A DNA stretch of 64,000 nucleotides from Pelomyxa schiedti (Eukaryota > Evosea > Pelobiontida > Pelomyxidae): assembly GCA_020536535.1 (NCBI GenBank), contig JAHLWZ010000123.1, positions 4,273 through 68,272 of the forward strand. Reading direction: 5' to 3'. The notes beneath the pieces were generated by a model. It ran no database searches and had not been told where the DNA came from. It was given only the letters and a program-made list of their open reading frames with translations. Of the stretch, positions 9,767 to 20,379 are shown piece after piece (positions within the stretch are counted from its first letter, which is position 1; each line of letters starts with the position of its first letter). Made by a program: the position numbers and the translations under genes.

Positions 9767-12007
9767 TTATCCTTTGAATACCTTGACCACGGTAGTCACA
9801 GCACTGCGGCACAAGGGGCACTGCTTAAGAGACGAAGCACAGGCGAAACAGCACGTCAAGTGTCCACAAGGAACAAACACAGCATTCCTCACATCAGCCA
9901 TACAAACAGAACACTCTTCCTCAACAGAAGGCTTTGCCGCAGTTGCTTCTGGTTTTGGGGGCTCCGGAGTTGGAATTGGTGCTGGCGTCGGACTTGGAGT
10001 GGCGACTGAGTGTGTCCCTGTAAACGGCGGGGGTGGCGGGGGCGGCGCAGCAGGAATTATGGGAGTAGCCGGGATCGCCGGCGTGAGCGGCGGCGGTGTC
10101 GGGAGCGCGAGGAGGGACGACGACGGGGGGCTCGTCGGCGGCACGAGGAAGTTGACTGTGTCCAGGTAGCACAGCGTGAAGTTGCATGCCTCGCAGCACC
10201 AGCACAGCACGCCCTTGCAGTTGGACGCGGTGACCTTCCTGCGGCACCCGCCGACCTCCTGCTGCGCCGCGCACAGCCAGCTGGCCTTGGCCCCGCTCAT
10301 GGTCAGCGGGTGGTCGTGCAGGTACACGTTGACCACCGGCGGCAGCGACGAGTTGGCGCTGGCCACGACGCCCACCGGCGGCGGCGCCGACCGGAACAGC
10401 GCCACGTCCAGGTCGCACAGGTCAAAGTCGCACTTCTCGCACCTCCACCTCTTGACGCCCACGTGCGACTTTGGGTGGGTGCCCACTTTGCGCCGGCACG
10501 AGCCCACCTCGTGTATGGCGTCGCAGTTCCACCCGAGCTCGTTGAAGCACTGCGCCAGGGGGTGGGGGTGTATCCACACGCTGACTACGCTGCCTCCCAT
10601 AATGGGCGGGGGGAGGTAGTGCGGGGGGCAGCGGTACTGCCCGACGTCCAGGTCGCACAGGTCAAAGTCGCACTCCCTGCACTGCCACCTGCTGACGCCT
10701 CGGCAGCTCTTCCCTCCCATTCCCACAATGCCTCTCAGGCAAGAACCCGGCTCCGAGCGAGCATCACATATCCATTCACCTTCCGTTCGCGTGGAGTAAA
10801 GCGGGTGCTGGTGGATATAGACGCGGACCGAGGCCGTCGCCTCCGCGCCGGAACCGGCCCAAGGAGCCGGCACTCGGAAGCTGGCCGCGTCCAAGTCACA
10901 CAGGTCAAAGTCACAGGCGTCGCACCTCCAGCGCTGTGTGGTTATGTAATTGGTAGTATTCACGCCCCTCCTGCATCCACCCGGCTGGCGCTCCCCGTCA
11001 CACCTCCACTCCTGGCCCCTCACTCCACACAGAACCAGAGGGTGCAGGTGCAAGTACACCCAGACCTGCGACACACCCACCCTGAGGCCTCCCGTAACAG
11101 TGGGCCTGCTAGGGGAGGAGGCGGAGGAGGAGGAAGTGCCGACGAGAGCGGAGGATGTTATTTTTGTGGGGGTGAGAGGGAGGGCGGGGGGCTTCGTGGG
11201 GGGCGGGGCGAGGTTGTAGGCAGCAACGTCCAGGTCGCAGAGGTCGTAGTCGCAGAGCTCGCACCTCCACCGCTTGACCCCGCTGCAGGTGCTCGGGGTC
11301 ACGTTTCCCCTGCAGCCGCTGACCTCCCGGGCCCCGTCGCACCGCCACAGGGTCCTCCTCGTGTGCAGAACCAGAGGGTGCCTGTGCACGCTGACCCTCA
11401 CGCTAGTCACCTCGGATTCCGCGGAGGGCGGCGCGGTCGGGGAGCAGGAAGGAGAGGACGCGGCCGAGGCCGAGGCCGCGGCGGCGGCTGGGGAGCTGGG
11501 GGGCGCCCGGGGCATGGAGGCGGGGATGGGGGCGCTGGAGGGGTAGGAGTAGTAGCGGGCGACGTCGAGGTCGCACAGGTCGAAGTTGCACTGCTCGCAG
11601 CGCCAGTGGGCGACGCCCGAGCACGTCTCGTAGGTGACGGAGCGCGGGCACCCGCGGGCCAGCCGGGCCCCGTCGCAGAGCCACAGCCCGCGCCCGGCCC
11701 CGCTGTCCGTCGGCGTGCGCCACAGCGCCAGCGGGTGCGGGTGCACCGAGACGCACGCCACGCTGCCGCACGCCATCGCGTCCACGTCGCACAGGTCGAA
11801 GGGGTCCAGCGCCGCCGCGCAGTCCGCGCAAGTCCAGCGCTGCACCCCGTTCCCGGTGAAGTAGTTGGTGACCCCGCGCGTGCACCCCTGCGGCGCCCGG
11901 CACGCCCAGCCCTGCCCCCGCGGCGCCGGCCTCAGAGTGTGCACGTGCGCTGCCCCGGCTCCGGGAAACGACGGCGCGTTGAAACTCGGTGGCGATGTCG
12001 ATGACAT
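9767..12007 (-). CDS. RING-finger protein with seven C1-like (DC1-type) zinc repeats
   Basis: Probable E3 ubiquitin ligase. ATG at 12007; single exon. Seven repeats of about 65-75 residues follow one another, each with the plan H.HPL ... W.C ... C.R.V ... RW.C..C.FDLCDLD. The histidines and cysteines are in C1/DC1-like order, but the repeat ends in LCDLD rather than the usual H..C. Repeat 1 lacks the HPL motif and repeat 7 is worn (CCEACNFTLCYLD). A proline-rich linker leads to a C-terminal C3HC4 RING: CSVCMADV, then PCGHLTCCFACA, then CPLC. The 5' half is very GC-rich. The neighbouring coiled-coil gene starts 107 bp away on the other strand, so the two share a divergent promoter containing a poly(A/T) run. 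The ligand of the repeats is unknown. Confidence 0.82.
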   Translation of the reverse strand: MSSTSPPSFNAPSFPGAGAAHVHTLRPAPRGQGWACRAPQGCTRGVTNYFTGNGVQRWTCADCAAALDPFDLCDVDAMACGSVACVSVHPHPLALWRTPTDSGAGRGLWLCDGARLARGCPRSVTYETCSGVAHWRCEQCNFDLCDLDVARYYSYPSSAPIPASMPRAPPSSPAAAAASASAASSPSCSPTAPPSAESEVTSVRVSVHRHPLVLHTRRTLWRCDGAREVSGCRGNVTPSTCSGVKRWRCELCDYDLCDLDVAAYNLAPPPTKPPALPLTPTKITSSALVGTSSSSASSPSRPTVTGGLRVGVSQVWVYLHLHPLVLCGVRGQEWRCDGERQPGGCRRGVNTTNYITTQRWRCDACDFDLCDLDAASFRVPAPWAGSGAEATASVRVYIHQHPLYSTRTEGEWICDARSEPGSCLRGIVGMGGKSCRGVSRWQCRECDFDLCDLDVGQYRCPPHYLPPPIMGGSVVSVWIHPHPLAQCFNELGWNCDAIHEVGSCRRKVGTHPKSHVGVKRWRCEKCDFDLCDLDVALFRSAPPPVGVVASANSSLPPVVNVYLHDHPLTMSGAKASWLCAAQQEVGGCRRKVTASNCKGVLCWCCEACNFTLCYLDTVNFLVPPTSPPSSSLLALPTPPPLTPAIPATPIIPAAPPPPPPPFTGTHSVATPSPTPAPIPTPEPPKPEATAAKPSVEEECSVCMADVRNAVFVPCGHLTCCFACASSLKQCPLCRSAVTTVVKVFKG

Positions 12008-12114
12008 TTCGAAACGAAAACTTTTTTTTTTTTTTTTGGTTTTTAAAGGTTTTTTCTGTTGGGTGCTTGTTCTCAAAAAAATCACAAGTGTAAGGAAAAA
12101 GGGTGCCATCAAAG
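12008..12114. promoter_or_regulatory. 107-bp divergent promoter with poly(dA:dT) run
   Basis: Shared 5' flank of the RING gene (minus) and the coiled-coil gene (plus). It contains a run of about 15 T directly upstream of the RING start codon. Such runs exclude nucleosomes in other eukaryotes; its role here is inferred. Confidence 0.45.
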
Positions 12115-13648
12115 ATGGCTAAGTGCAGGAACAAGGAATCAAGAATAGCCCAATCTGAAATGCTGGGTTCTTCTAAATCAACTTTGTTGGGAAGTAAGTT
12201 CCGAGCTAAGGTGGATCGCTGCGATTCGTTTTCTTAGTCTCATTTCAGCCGTTTGTGTTCGTTTTGTTTGGAGCTGTATTCATTAGAATTGACATAGCAC
12301 ATGGAACACAAGGTGTGCCCTTCGTACCCAATTCTCGTTTGTATTCAAGTGGCTAGGTGTTGACTCTACATTTTGGAATATGTTGGTTGCATGGGTTTTT
12401 TTTTTATGTCGTTGTAGTGTTTGTATTATGTTTGTACTTATTTATTTTGTAGCTTCTAGAGGGACTGCAGAGAGACTTGGATGACATGAGGCAACAGAGG
12501 GACGCACTGCGCACACAGTTGCAGTCCATCGAACCTTCTGCGCCTCATATGAGCCTGGGCTTTGCCCTCACCCGTGTACAGGTGCGTGTAATTGCCAGAG
12601 TGGGATTTGGGAAGGGGGAATTTTACGCGTAGTTAACCTGCGTGACAATGTGAAGGAATTGGAGCAAGTACTTCTTGGTTTGGCGAAGGCTGATAGTGAT
12701 AAGAGAAAATCAGTACAAGACCTGGAGCAAAAAGTGGCACTCCTTCAGGAGCAGCTCACTGATTCAGAGAATCGAAGAATAGTGGCTGAGCAAGAAGTGA
12801 TTATGATGCGGGCAAAAGTGAAAGCTCTGGAAGATGCCAACCATTCAGAACTTTTGTCTTCTTCGGCTCCTCATACTCCTCGCTCCTCTGTCTCTCCGTT
12901 GCGCGCGCCAGTCCATCGGTCACATTCTGCTACATCTCCTTCACTTCCTGTACTCTCCTCTTCCACTTTTTAAGAAGGATTCTCATAATTTTTTTTAGCT
13001 CCCCTCGCCTAGGCCAGCTTCCACTATTATAGTGCCACCACGAACATGTTCTATTGATAACACTCCCAATACCCCGCCAGTGTCTTCTGAGCAAAGTGAT
13101 CAAAATTCCCCCTCAACAAGCAACGGGGCACACCAATCTACAGAAAGGAAGCTGCGCTTTATTTTTACCAACATTTCCATTAAATTCGAAGTATTCTGTT
13201 CAAACGTATTTGATACGATGCTAACACCAAAAAGGAAATTGCGCAGAGAATAGACCAAGCTCAGCCACCTTACACGCAAGCCGTGACAGAAGCAATCACC
13301 GCGTTACCGGCAATACGACGGGTACTAATATTCCGCAACCTTTATCCAATAAATAAAACTTTCTACTAGTCTTTAGCCGATGTTGTTTTGGATTCTCCAC
13401 CACAACCATCATCCTCCAAAACTGAATCTCGATCCATGTTAACCTCTGTTTTACAGTATGAAACTGCATTTCATTCCTTTTTATTTATTTCATCCAGTGA
13501 AACTCGCGCGAAACTCAAGAAAATAATTCATGATTTGGAAGAGGGCACTGATCCTTCAGGTGAAAAACTGCGGAAATACGTTGGCATGGCTAGAGACATT
13601 GCCACAATCTCTGCTTTCCAACAGATAACTATACCCTCAACACCTTGA
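12115..13648 (+). CDS. Coiled-coil protein, function unknown
   Basis: Exon 1 is 12115-12193, followed by a 266-nt intron. Exon 2, 12460-12581, begins GLQRDLDDMRQQRDALR. Exon 3, from about 12656, reads ELEQVLLGLAKADSDKRKSVQ and continues as a heptad-rich coiled coil. A Ser/Pro-rich exon, with RSSVSPLRAPVHRSHS, comes next. Later exons give RIDQAQPPYTQAVTEAI, SLADVVLDSPPQPSSS and a final helical block, ETRAKLKKIIHDLEEG, ending ITIPSTP with the stop at 13646-13648. Splice phases agree across the junctions I tested. I do not recognise the family. The coiled coil and the phosphorylatable SP-rich linker suggest a scaffold. Confidence 0.65.
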
Positions 13649-13831
13649 CATCACCTCTCCACTATGCACTAAGAGCCAACTACATAGCCGTAGTTGAACA
13701 GTTGTAACTATATAGCTTTGTACTAAAATTCAATTCCAAAAATTCGTTCCATTTTTCTTTTTTTTTAAACAGATTCGAATGCCTCGATCAGTGCCACTGC
13801 TTGCTGGATTTCAAACGTTTCTAAAAAGGTG

Positions 13832-16800
13832 TCAGTCTAAAATATGAGAAAGCACAGGAGTACCATTCTCATTTTGTGCCGCATCAATCTTTGAAGCAAC
13901 TTCCTCCAGAGGCAATTCAAACTTGCACACTTGAACAACAGTTGCAGAGAGGTCTCGGAACTGTGTGGGTGTTAATGGCAAGAGTTTTTACAAAGGAAGC
14001 ATTAAAACCAGAGATGGAACAGTGAGCATTGTGGGATGAGCACACCGCTGCATTACATACTGAAGGGACAATAAAAGTGGGTTTTCCACTATGGAAGGTC
14101 AGAAAAAAGAGACATGATAAGAGGAAGTACTTTGGGTGGTCTCCCGTAAGAAAGTTGGCCAGGAAAGAACGCAAGTGCTCATACAAAGGATAGGAAATTC
14201 GTTTGTTGATTTCGCGTTGCAGTGTGAAAGAAATATGTTATAAACAAGAATTCGGGCATGCTCTAGATAGGGGTTCCCTTGCGAGCATAAAATTTTGGTC
14301 AAAACGCGACTGTAAATATATTACTAAGGAACAGAAAAAGTATTTATTACCTCAGTGCTGAGGCAGACAATATGGGCATAGGGGGTGATTTGTGAGTAAT
14401 TTTCTGTATTGCCCATCGGAAGAAGTCAAGTAACACTGTTCCCTTAAGTTTACAATTACACATAAATGCCAAAGAAGTCTGAGACTGACAGTTGACTTGT
14501 TTTCAATTAAACGTGCCACCAGAGCACATAATACAGATTCTTTCATCCCCATTTCATCACCCATATTAGCCGTTTGAGGAGGGTGACCAGCCAGTACAAG
14601 CTTCAACCTTCTTCAAGTGAAGATGTTACTGGAGACTATTTTTGGAATACAAACCGTAAAACATCATTGGGAGTCATTATTAACTGCTGGCAATATCTTC
14701 CCAACGCCTCCGGCAGAGAACTTATACAGTCCGCCACGGGATCAATTATATCAGTCAGAACTTGGCAAAGAGACACATGCGACAAACCTGAAAGCCGGCG
14801 AACAACATCTGTTGGATGGTTAAAGATGATGTGATTGAAAGACTTACAGTCCACTCCGGTTTCGCCTGGAAGTCGGGAAATCCTAGTTGAAGCAATGTGT
14901 TGTGATAATGTTGGAGGTGGTTGAAGACCATGGGAGGGTTCTGTCCTGCATTCGCGTGGGGGATGAGAGGGGTGTTGATTTGATTTCGGAAGTGAAACTT
15001 CATGCCCTTGCCGGGTGCATGACCCTGGTTCACTTGACGGAACTGAGCCAGGAGTAGGTGGGGTTGACTCGACAGGAATAGGGTTAGAGGTCATGGAATT
15101 AAGAGGTGGGTGTTGAGGTGTTGTGTGACTTCTACCGTGGCGTCGTTTAGGGGTAGCTTTAGCATTTGCATTGTGTTCTTTGCTTGTAGTTGTAGTTGTA
15201 GTTGTAGTTATAGTTGTAGAAGATGTAGTTTGAGAACCCATAGTATCCGGGCTGTTGGGAACATGATGTTCTTTGGCAATGGTGGGGTCTATTTCAATAG
15301 TTGAATGTTCTTGTGTGCTTGATTGGGAGATTGTCCTTGTGCTTACTTGTCTAGGTTTTGGTACATGAGTACTGGTTTTCTGAGGTCGCTGTCCTTCTAT
15401 AATTTCTGGTTGGGTGGGAGTGGGAGTGGGAAGTTCATCGCTGTTTCTAGGCTCATCGTCACACCAAAAATCATTCTCTTTTACCTACAAAGACGGTAAA
15501 ACGAGATGGTTTCCGAAAATATAGGACCTTGACGCCACTATCTACTCCCGGGGAGTAGACTCCCACAGGGGTAGAGTCCACATCAACAGTATCATTCCCC
15601 TCATCCTTTAAAAGGAGTCTGTGAGAGTGTTGGAGTTGTGCCACAAGACCGTGAAGGTGCTTCCTATCGGTTTCTAAAGTCTTCACTGTGGAATTTCTTC
15701 CTCCATAAATACATAATTAGATCGACAACATAAAGCTAAGAGATACCTAAACGAAATAGTTTTCTTCAAACTAGCAACCTTGTCTTCAAGTCTTGCAATT
15801 GTGTCTGATGCTTCATGCAGCGAATCTATTTCCACTTGCAGTTGCTCACTGTACTTCTAAATACGGATAGATTATTGGGATTGTTATGTTTGAGGAATAT
15901 TTAAGTCTTCACATCAAGGGAGAATAGGATAGATGAAACCTTTTGGGCAGCTGCAGATTGTTGTGCCTTGCTGGCTTCTTCTTGGAGATTCGTAAGCTGT
16001 TTTTTAAGGTCGGAATTCTCCTTTCGCAGGCAAATATACAAGTCGTCAGAGGAAAGCTCAGAGAGCATCTGCACAAAGTGAAAATAGTTAAATGTGCAAT
16101 TTGACTTACAGTTTCCAACTGTGAATTGAAGGCTTGGCTCTTTTGTTGCAGCAAAGCCTTATAATTTGATTTGACAGTCTTCAATTCTTCAGAAAATAGG
16201 TGAGATAACGCCGCACCAACGCAATGCAAAGGACACACCGTCGACAAGGACGCTATTGTCTGCCAGCATCCCCTTGACAACAGCAGCATTTCTGCGAAGG
16301 ACATCGATGGTGTGATGTGCTGCAGCCAGCTTCTCCCTCAGGTTAGCGCACGATGCACAACACGAACCGCCTGTGACTCCTCGCTCCGCTTCTTCTCCCA
16401 TCCCTGTCAGAGTTTCAGCTGCATTTCCTATTATCGTTCCAGTTTCGGTCGCAGGTGCCAGACCAGTCCCAGGAGTCTGATCAGGGGATGGGGATAGTGA
16501 GGTTCCAGTTCCAATGACAATTCCAGTCCCAATTTGGATGTCAGTTCCAGGCCTAGTGCCAATTCTATCTGTAGGTTCTGCACTCCTGGTCAAACAGGAA
16601 TCAATTCCGTTGCTGGTGACACCGGTGTCCACAGGTGTCGAAACACTGGGGGGAGGCGGTGTCGTCCCACAATTGCCGTTGGCAGGCCGCCGCTGTTGGC
16701 TCCTGGCGACGCCCCCGCAGCCGCCGTCGCCTCCACTGCCCCCTGTAGGCGGCGGCGTCGCGGTCCTGGCGCTCGCGCACGTGGTGTTGGGACTCTTGGC

Positions 16801-17118
16801 CGCCGCACTACCCGTGGCGCCGCAGGGGGCCGCCGCCGCGGCGGTGGCTGGGGGCGTGCTCCGGGGAGCCTGGGGCTGGCGCACAGGCTGGCCGGGCGCC
16901 CGAGTGTCCGGGGCTGCCGTCGAGCCCGACGCCGGGGCCGACGCCGGGGCCGACGCCGGGGCCCCGGTGCTGGCGGTAGCCGGGACGAGCGGGAGAGGCA
17001 GAGGGGAGAGAACCCCTTGAGGAGTGCTCGTGTCGCTGTTGTTGGGTGTGGGAGGTTGCTGCATGGAATCGTCGGCAGCGGTGCACCCAGTTCGTCGTCG
17101 TTTAGGTGGCGGGTTCAT
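13832..17118 (-). CDS. Coiled-coil protein with GC-rich P/A/T/G-rich N-terminus, function unknown
   Basis: ATG at 17118. The first exon encodes about 250 residues rich in P, A, T and G, including a tandem ASAPASAPASG block, then CCASCANLREKLAAAHHTID. Short coiled-coil exons follow (EELKTVKSNYKALLQQKSQ; LRKENSDLKKQLTNLQ; LHEASDTIARLEDKVASLK; ETDRKHLHGLVAQLQHSH). A Thr-rich linker at about 15240-15160 is encoded by TTGTAG-type repeats. The C-terminal exons look helical (LSHVSLCQVLTDIIDPVADC; ESVLCALVARLIENK) and end FELPLEEVASKIDAA ... SHILD, with the stop at 13832-13834. The convergent neighbour ends 183 bp away. The family is not recognised; exon borders in the 3' third are approximate. Confidence 0.58.
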
Positions 17119-17337
17119 TGTTGTATCTGGAAGAATTTCCCTCCTCAGTCTGGCTGAGAGGAACGCCGACCAAATATCCAGAGCTTATGTGTGGTGAGGC
17201 AGTTCCTCCAGTCGCGGGTCCAATCTCCAAATCAGCTGATTCCCTGAAAGAAAAACGTAAGGTTTTTTCTTCTTTTGTAGATTCGGAGAAGTCATTGAGT
17301 AGCTTTGATTGTTGGTTGTGCTACGTAGCCCCCGCGA

Positions 17338-17973
17338 ATGTCCAAGGCAACGAGCAAGTCCGGGTACCAGGCAGTACCCAAGACAAACCCCACCCCCAAA
17401 ACATCCGCGAGTGCCACAACCAAGTCCACGTCAGCGACAACCAAGTCGACGACGACTGCGGCCTCCAAGTCGGCCACGACCAAGGCGGCTGCTTCTACGA
17501 CGACGACGGCGGCGGCCAAGGGCACGCCCACGGCGGCGTCGGCGACATCCAAGACGGCGAAGCCCGCCGCGAGCACGACGACGACGGCGGCGGCCCCGGC
17601 GCCGGCAAAGGGCAAGGCGAAGATGGCGTCGGCGTCCAAGTTCTCGCTGGGGAGGAAGAAGCAGCAGGAGAAGAAGGAGGAGCCGCCGGCGAAGGAAAAC
17701 AAGGCGCAGAAGATTCTGGAGGAGGTGGAGGAGACCAAGGCGGTCATGGCGGACAACATCAACATAATGCTTGCCAACCAGGAGAAGCTGGAGGACCTGG
17801 AGGATTCCACTGGCAAGATGGCCCAGAATGCTCTGCAGTTCAAAAAGAACGCGACGGAAATCAAGAAGGAAATGAGGTGCAAAAACTGGAAACTCACCTG
17901 CATTATTGTGTCTCTCGTAGTTGGTGGAATCCTGGTCTGTGCTTGCCTGGTCATTATCCCATTTGTTATGTGA
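17338..17973 (+). CDS. R-SNARE/VAMP-like protein with Asn at the zero layer
   Basis: Tail-anchored membrane-fusion protein, single exon, 211 residues. Residues 1 to about 115 are an A/T/K/S low-complexity stretch instead of a longin domain. The SNARE helix starts near KILEEVEETKAVMADNINI and ends in a basic WWKN-like segment (MRCKNWKL), followed by a C-terminal transmembrane helix (CIIVSLVVGGILVCACLVII). Aligned with VAMP2 (VLERDQKL), this protein reads MLANQEKL, so the arginine that defines R-SNAREs is asparagine. Layer spacing is otherwise kept. AATAAA overlaps the region just after the stop (17979-17984). It lies 219 bp from a divergent coiled-coil gene and 175 bp upstream of PABPN1. Confidence 0.8.
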   Translation: MSKATSKSGYQAVPKTNPTPKTSASATTKSTSATTKSTTTAASKSATTKAAASTTTTAAAKGTPTAASATSKTAKPAASTTTTAAAPAPAKGKAKMASASKFSLGRKKQQEKKEEPPAKENKAQKILEEVEETKAVMADNINIMLANQEKLEDLEDSTGKMAQNALQFKKNATEIKKEMRCKNWKLTCIIVSLVVGGILVCACLVIIPFVM

Positions 17974-18148
17974 AAAAAAATAAAATTAGTTTTGTTGGTT
18001 CGTCTGGCACCCTCCTTCTTTTTGCTTTCCCAACACCGTCGACTTGGCATTATTCCCCCGAATCAGTGTCATCAGTTGCAGAGAGATCCAGATCTGGAAA
18101 AGGAAAAACAAAAAAACTTGGTGCTGTGGCCCGGGTTGCTGACGTACA

Positions 18149-19047
18149 ATGGACCGAGCCGAATACGAAGATGTTGCGGAAGAGGAGGGAGACCTAGAGG
18201 AAGATCTTGCAGCGGCTATTAAAAGAGGGCCACCAGTTCACGTAGATCCGTCTAGAGCGGGTGCCGGCTCGTCGATTCCTCCACCTCCAGATCCTGTGTG
18301 TTTGTGCTTCACTTACTTTAATAAAATGAAGCTTATTGGCTTGTATTTTTCTCGCCTTACTTACTTTTCGCCCAGGCGTTTGAAGAACTAAAGCAAGGTT
18401 TGCAAACTATGGAAGCTGAGGTTCAACAACTCGCGGTGATACAAAGGCAACAGGAGCAACAGATGCAAGGCGGGGCTGCTACCCATGCTAACAAGGCCGA
18501 AGTCGATGCCAAGTCTGTCTTTGTTGCAAATGTATGTTTTCTCCTCACCTGGCCAATGTACTTCGTTTCCTTAATGTATTCTCAGGTTGACTGGTCTGCC
18601 ACTCCAGAGGAAATCCAAGCACACTTCCTTCAATGTGGCAAAGTGAGCCGCGTCACTATTATGTATGATCAGTTCACCAGCCGACCAAAAGGATTTGCGT
18701 ATGTGGAATTTCTTGAAAAAGAGAGTGTAGCAAATGCCCTGGCCCTCACTGGCTCTGAGTTCAAGGGACGACAATTGAAAGTAGGCCCCGTCTTTTCATA
18801 CACAACATTTTGATAAGGCACTAGGTCATACTCAAACGCACCAATATCCCTGGCTTTAAGTCACGCAGGAGGAGGCGTTTTGCATCTCCATATGATTTCC
18901 CACCTGCTGCCTGTAAGTTTTTTTTTTTTGTAACAGTTCCTTTCGCTAAGCTTTTCCACAGACTTCCCCTGGATGCCAGCGCCAATGCCCATGGCCCGCC
19001 CAAGGTTCCGCGCTCGGAGGAATGCTAGCTATCACCCCTACTCTTAG
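18149..19047 (+). CDS. PABPN1: Nuclear poly(A)-binding protein (PABPN1/PABP2-like)
   Basis: Binds the growing poly(A) tail in the nucleus and stimulates poly(A) polymerase. Exons 18149-18295, 18376-18531, 18586-18780, 18825-18912 and 18962-19047; all junctions are GT-AG and in phase. The layout is as in the family: an acidic N-terminus (EDVAEEEGDLEEDLAAA), a coiled coil (FEELKQGLQTMEAEVQQL), one RRM with RNP2 SVFVANVDWS and RNP1 KGFAYVEF, then NIPGFKSRRRRFASPYDF and an arginine-rich tail (ARPRFRARRNASYHPYS). An intron splits RNP2 after SVFVAN. No polyalanine tract is present at the N-terminus. Confidence 0.93.
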
Positions 19048-19379
19048 TGGACACTGTTATGTTGCAAAGTTACTAGGTAGACCTCCACTTTTTGGTGGTG
19101 TCGAAAGACATAGGGTCAAATTAAACAAAACAAAAAACAACCTACCCAACTCAATGCACGCAAGTCCATTTTAAAACCACAAATTGAACAATGATCCATA
19201 AAAAAACAAAAGAAACCTGACAAACCAAAAGAAACAACAAAAAAAAGAAAATGGAAGAAACCATTAAAATAAAGTAAGAAAACAAAGAAGAAAAAAGGTT
19301 TCCTTTCTACTACCCACACAATTCTTTATTTCGTTGCTTTTCACTTTGGTTTTTCTTGTCCTCCTTCGAGTTCTGAAGT
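19048..19379. other. Convergent 3' flanks
   Basis: 332 bp between the end of PABPN1 (plus) and the end of the zinc-knuckle gene (minus). It is strongly A-rich on the plus strand (repeated AAACAAAA-type stretches at 19120-19290). No gene is visible; it is likely the two 3' untranslated regions. Confidence 0.5.
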
Positions 19380-20252
19380 TCAATAAGCGGTGTTTGGTTC
19401 TGTGCAGTTCTTTGCAAAGTGACCAGGCTTCCCACACCTGCAGCACCTTTTCTCTCCCTGTTGGCGCGCCTTCTTGGAAGGAGAGGGACAGTTGGCTGCA
19501 AAGTGGCCTTTCTTCCCACAAGAGAAGCATACGCTCTGGGCTGGGCTGGGGCACGCGCTCATGACGTGGTCGTAGGCCCCGCAGGCGTGGCACATCTTCA
19601 GCTTTAGTTGCGCGGGGGCACGCTGTAGCGGAAGAGGGCGCCTGCCATATCTCGGTAGGGGCCGAAAACTGGGCTGGCGGGGTGGGCGGGCGTAGCCTCG
19701 CGGGAAGTTCCGCGGTTGGGGCGGGACCCTGAAGGGGACCGGGTGTCGCCTCGGGGGCTGCTGGGGCCTGAAGGGGGCCGGGCGGGTCCTCGGGGGCCTC
19801 CTGTCGGTCCGCGCTTCGATCCGCTGCCTTGGGGCCCGCTGTGCTGGATCGGCTGGGCATGGGCACGCCTCCCAGTCTTCTACCGGCGCGGCCGCTGGTG
19901 CCTCCGCCGCCTCGGGCTCCGCGTGCTCCTTCTCGGGCGCCCTCCTTCTAGCCCACGCGGTTTCCTCCCGCTTGGTTCGGACGGCCCCCCACGCGTCGTC
20001 CTGCTCTTCCTCCTCCTCCTTCGTCGCCTCCTGCTGCTGCTCTGGCTCCTCCGCCTCCAGCGCCTCCGCCTTCACCTTAGGCTTCTTCTCCTTCTTCTTG
20101 CCCTTGTTGTTGGTCGTCGCCGTGCTTCCGCGCTTCTCTGGCGGCGGAGGCGCCTCCATGGCCACGAGTTCGATTGCGTGTATTTCCTCGCACTCCTTGG
20201 GCGGCTCTTCCGCCTTCTGTTTTGCCGCTGCTCCCTTGCGTTTCCTGGGCAT
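19380..20252 (-). CDS. CCHC zinc-knuckle RNA-binding protein
   Basis: Single exon, 290 residues, ATG at 20252. The N-terminal half is charged (K/E/A-rich with a KGKKKEKKPKVK basic patch); the middle is R/P-rich (RPAPFRPQQPPRRHPVPF). The C-terminus carries three zinc knuckles of the CX2CX4HX4C type: CHACGAYDHVMSAC, CFSCGKKGHFAANC and CCRCGKPGHFAKNC. This arrangement fits a nucleic-acid-binding protein such as CNBP/GIS2 or a splicing or polyadenylation co-factor, but those usually have more knuckles or other domains. No retroviral Gag or protease features flank it. Its start is 127 bp from the end of SIN3 on the same strand. Confidence 0.8.
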   Translation of the reverse strand: MPRKRKGAAAKQKAEEPPKECEEIHAIELVAMEAPPPPEKRGSTATTNNKGKKKEKKPKVKAEALEAEEPEQQQEATKEEEEEQDDAWGAVRTKREETAWARRRAPEKEHAEPEAAEAPAAAPVEDWEACPCPADPAQRAPRQRIEARTDRRPPRTRPAPFRPQQPPRRHPVPFRVPPQPRNFPRGYARPPRQPSFRPLPRYGRRPLPLQRAPAQLKLKMCHACGAYDHVMSACPSPAQSVCFSCGKKGHFAANCPSPSKKARQQGEKRCCRCGKPGHFAKNCTEPNTAY

Positions 20253-20379
20253 GGTTGTGGTGTTGTCGAACGTATGAATTTTTCTGGTGATTCTGGATTG
20301 TGAAAAACAGTTCGCGTTTTAACGGTGAGTTTTGTAAAGGATATCATCTATTTCTACAACAACAAAAGCCGTTGGTGGT

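Noticed and set aside
10010-12004. 664-residue open frame on the plus strand opposite the RING gene
   Set aside because: It is the antisense shadow of GC-rich coding sequence. The minus frame has seven regular zinc repeats and a RING, while the plus frame has no domain and is Arg/Ala/Gly-biased.
19380-20252. Zinc-knuckle gene as a retroelement Gag relic
   Set aside because: The intact single frame has no protease, reverse transcriptase or LTRs nearby, and three well-kept knuckles fit a cellular RNA-binding protein.
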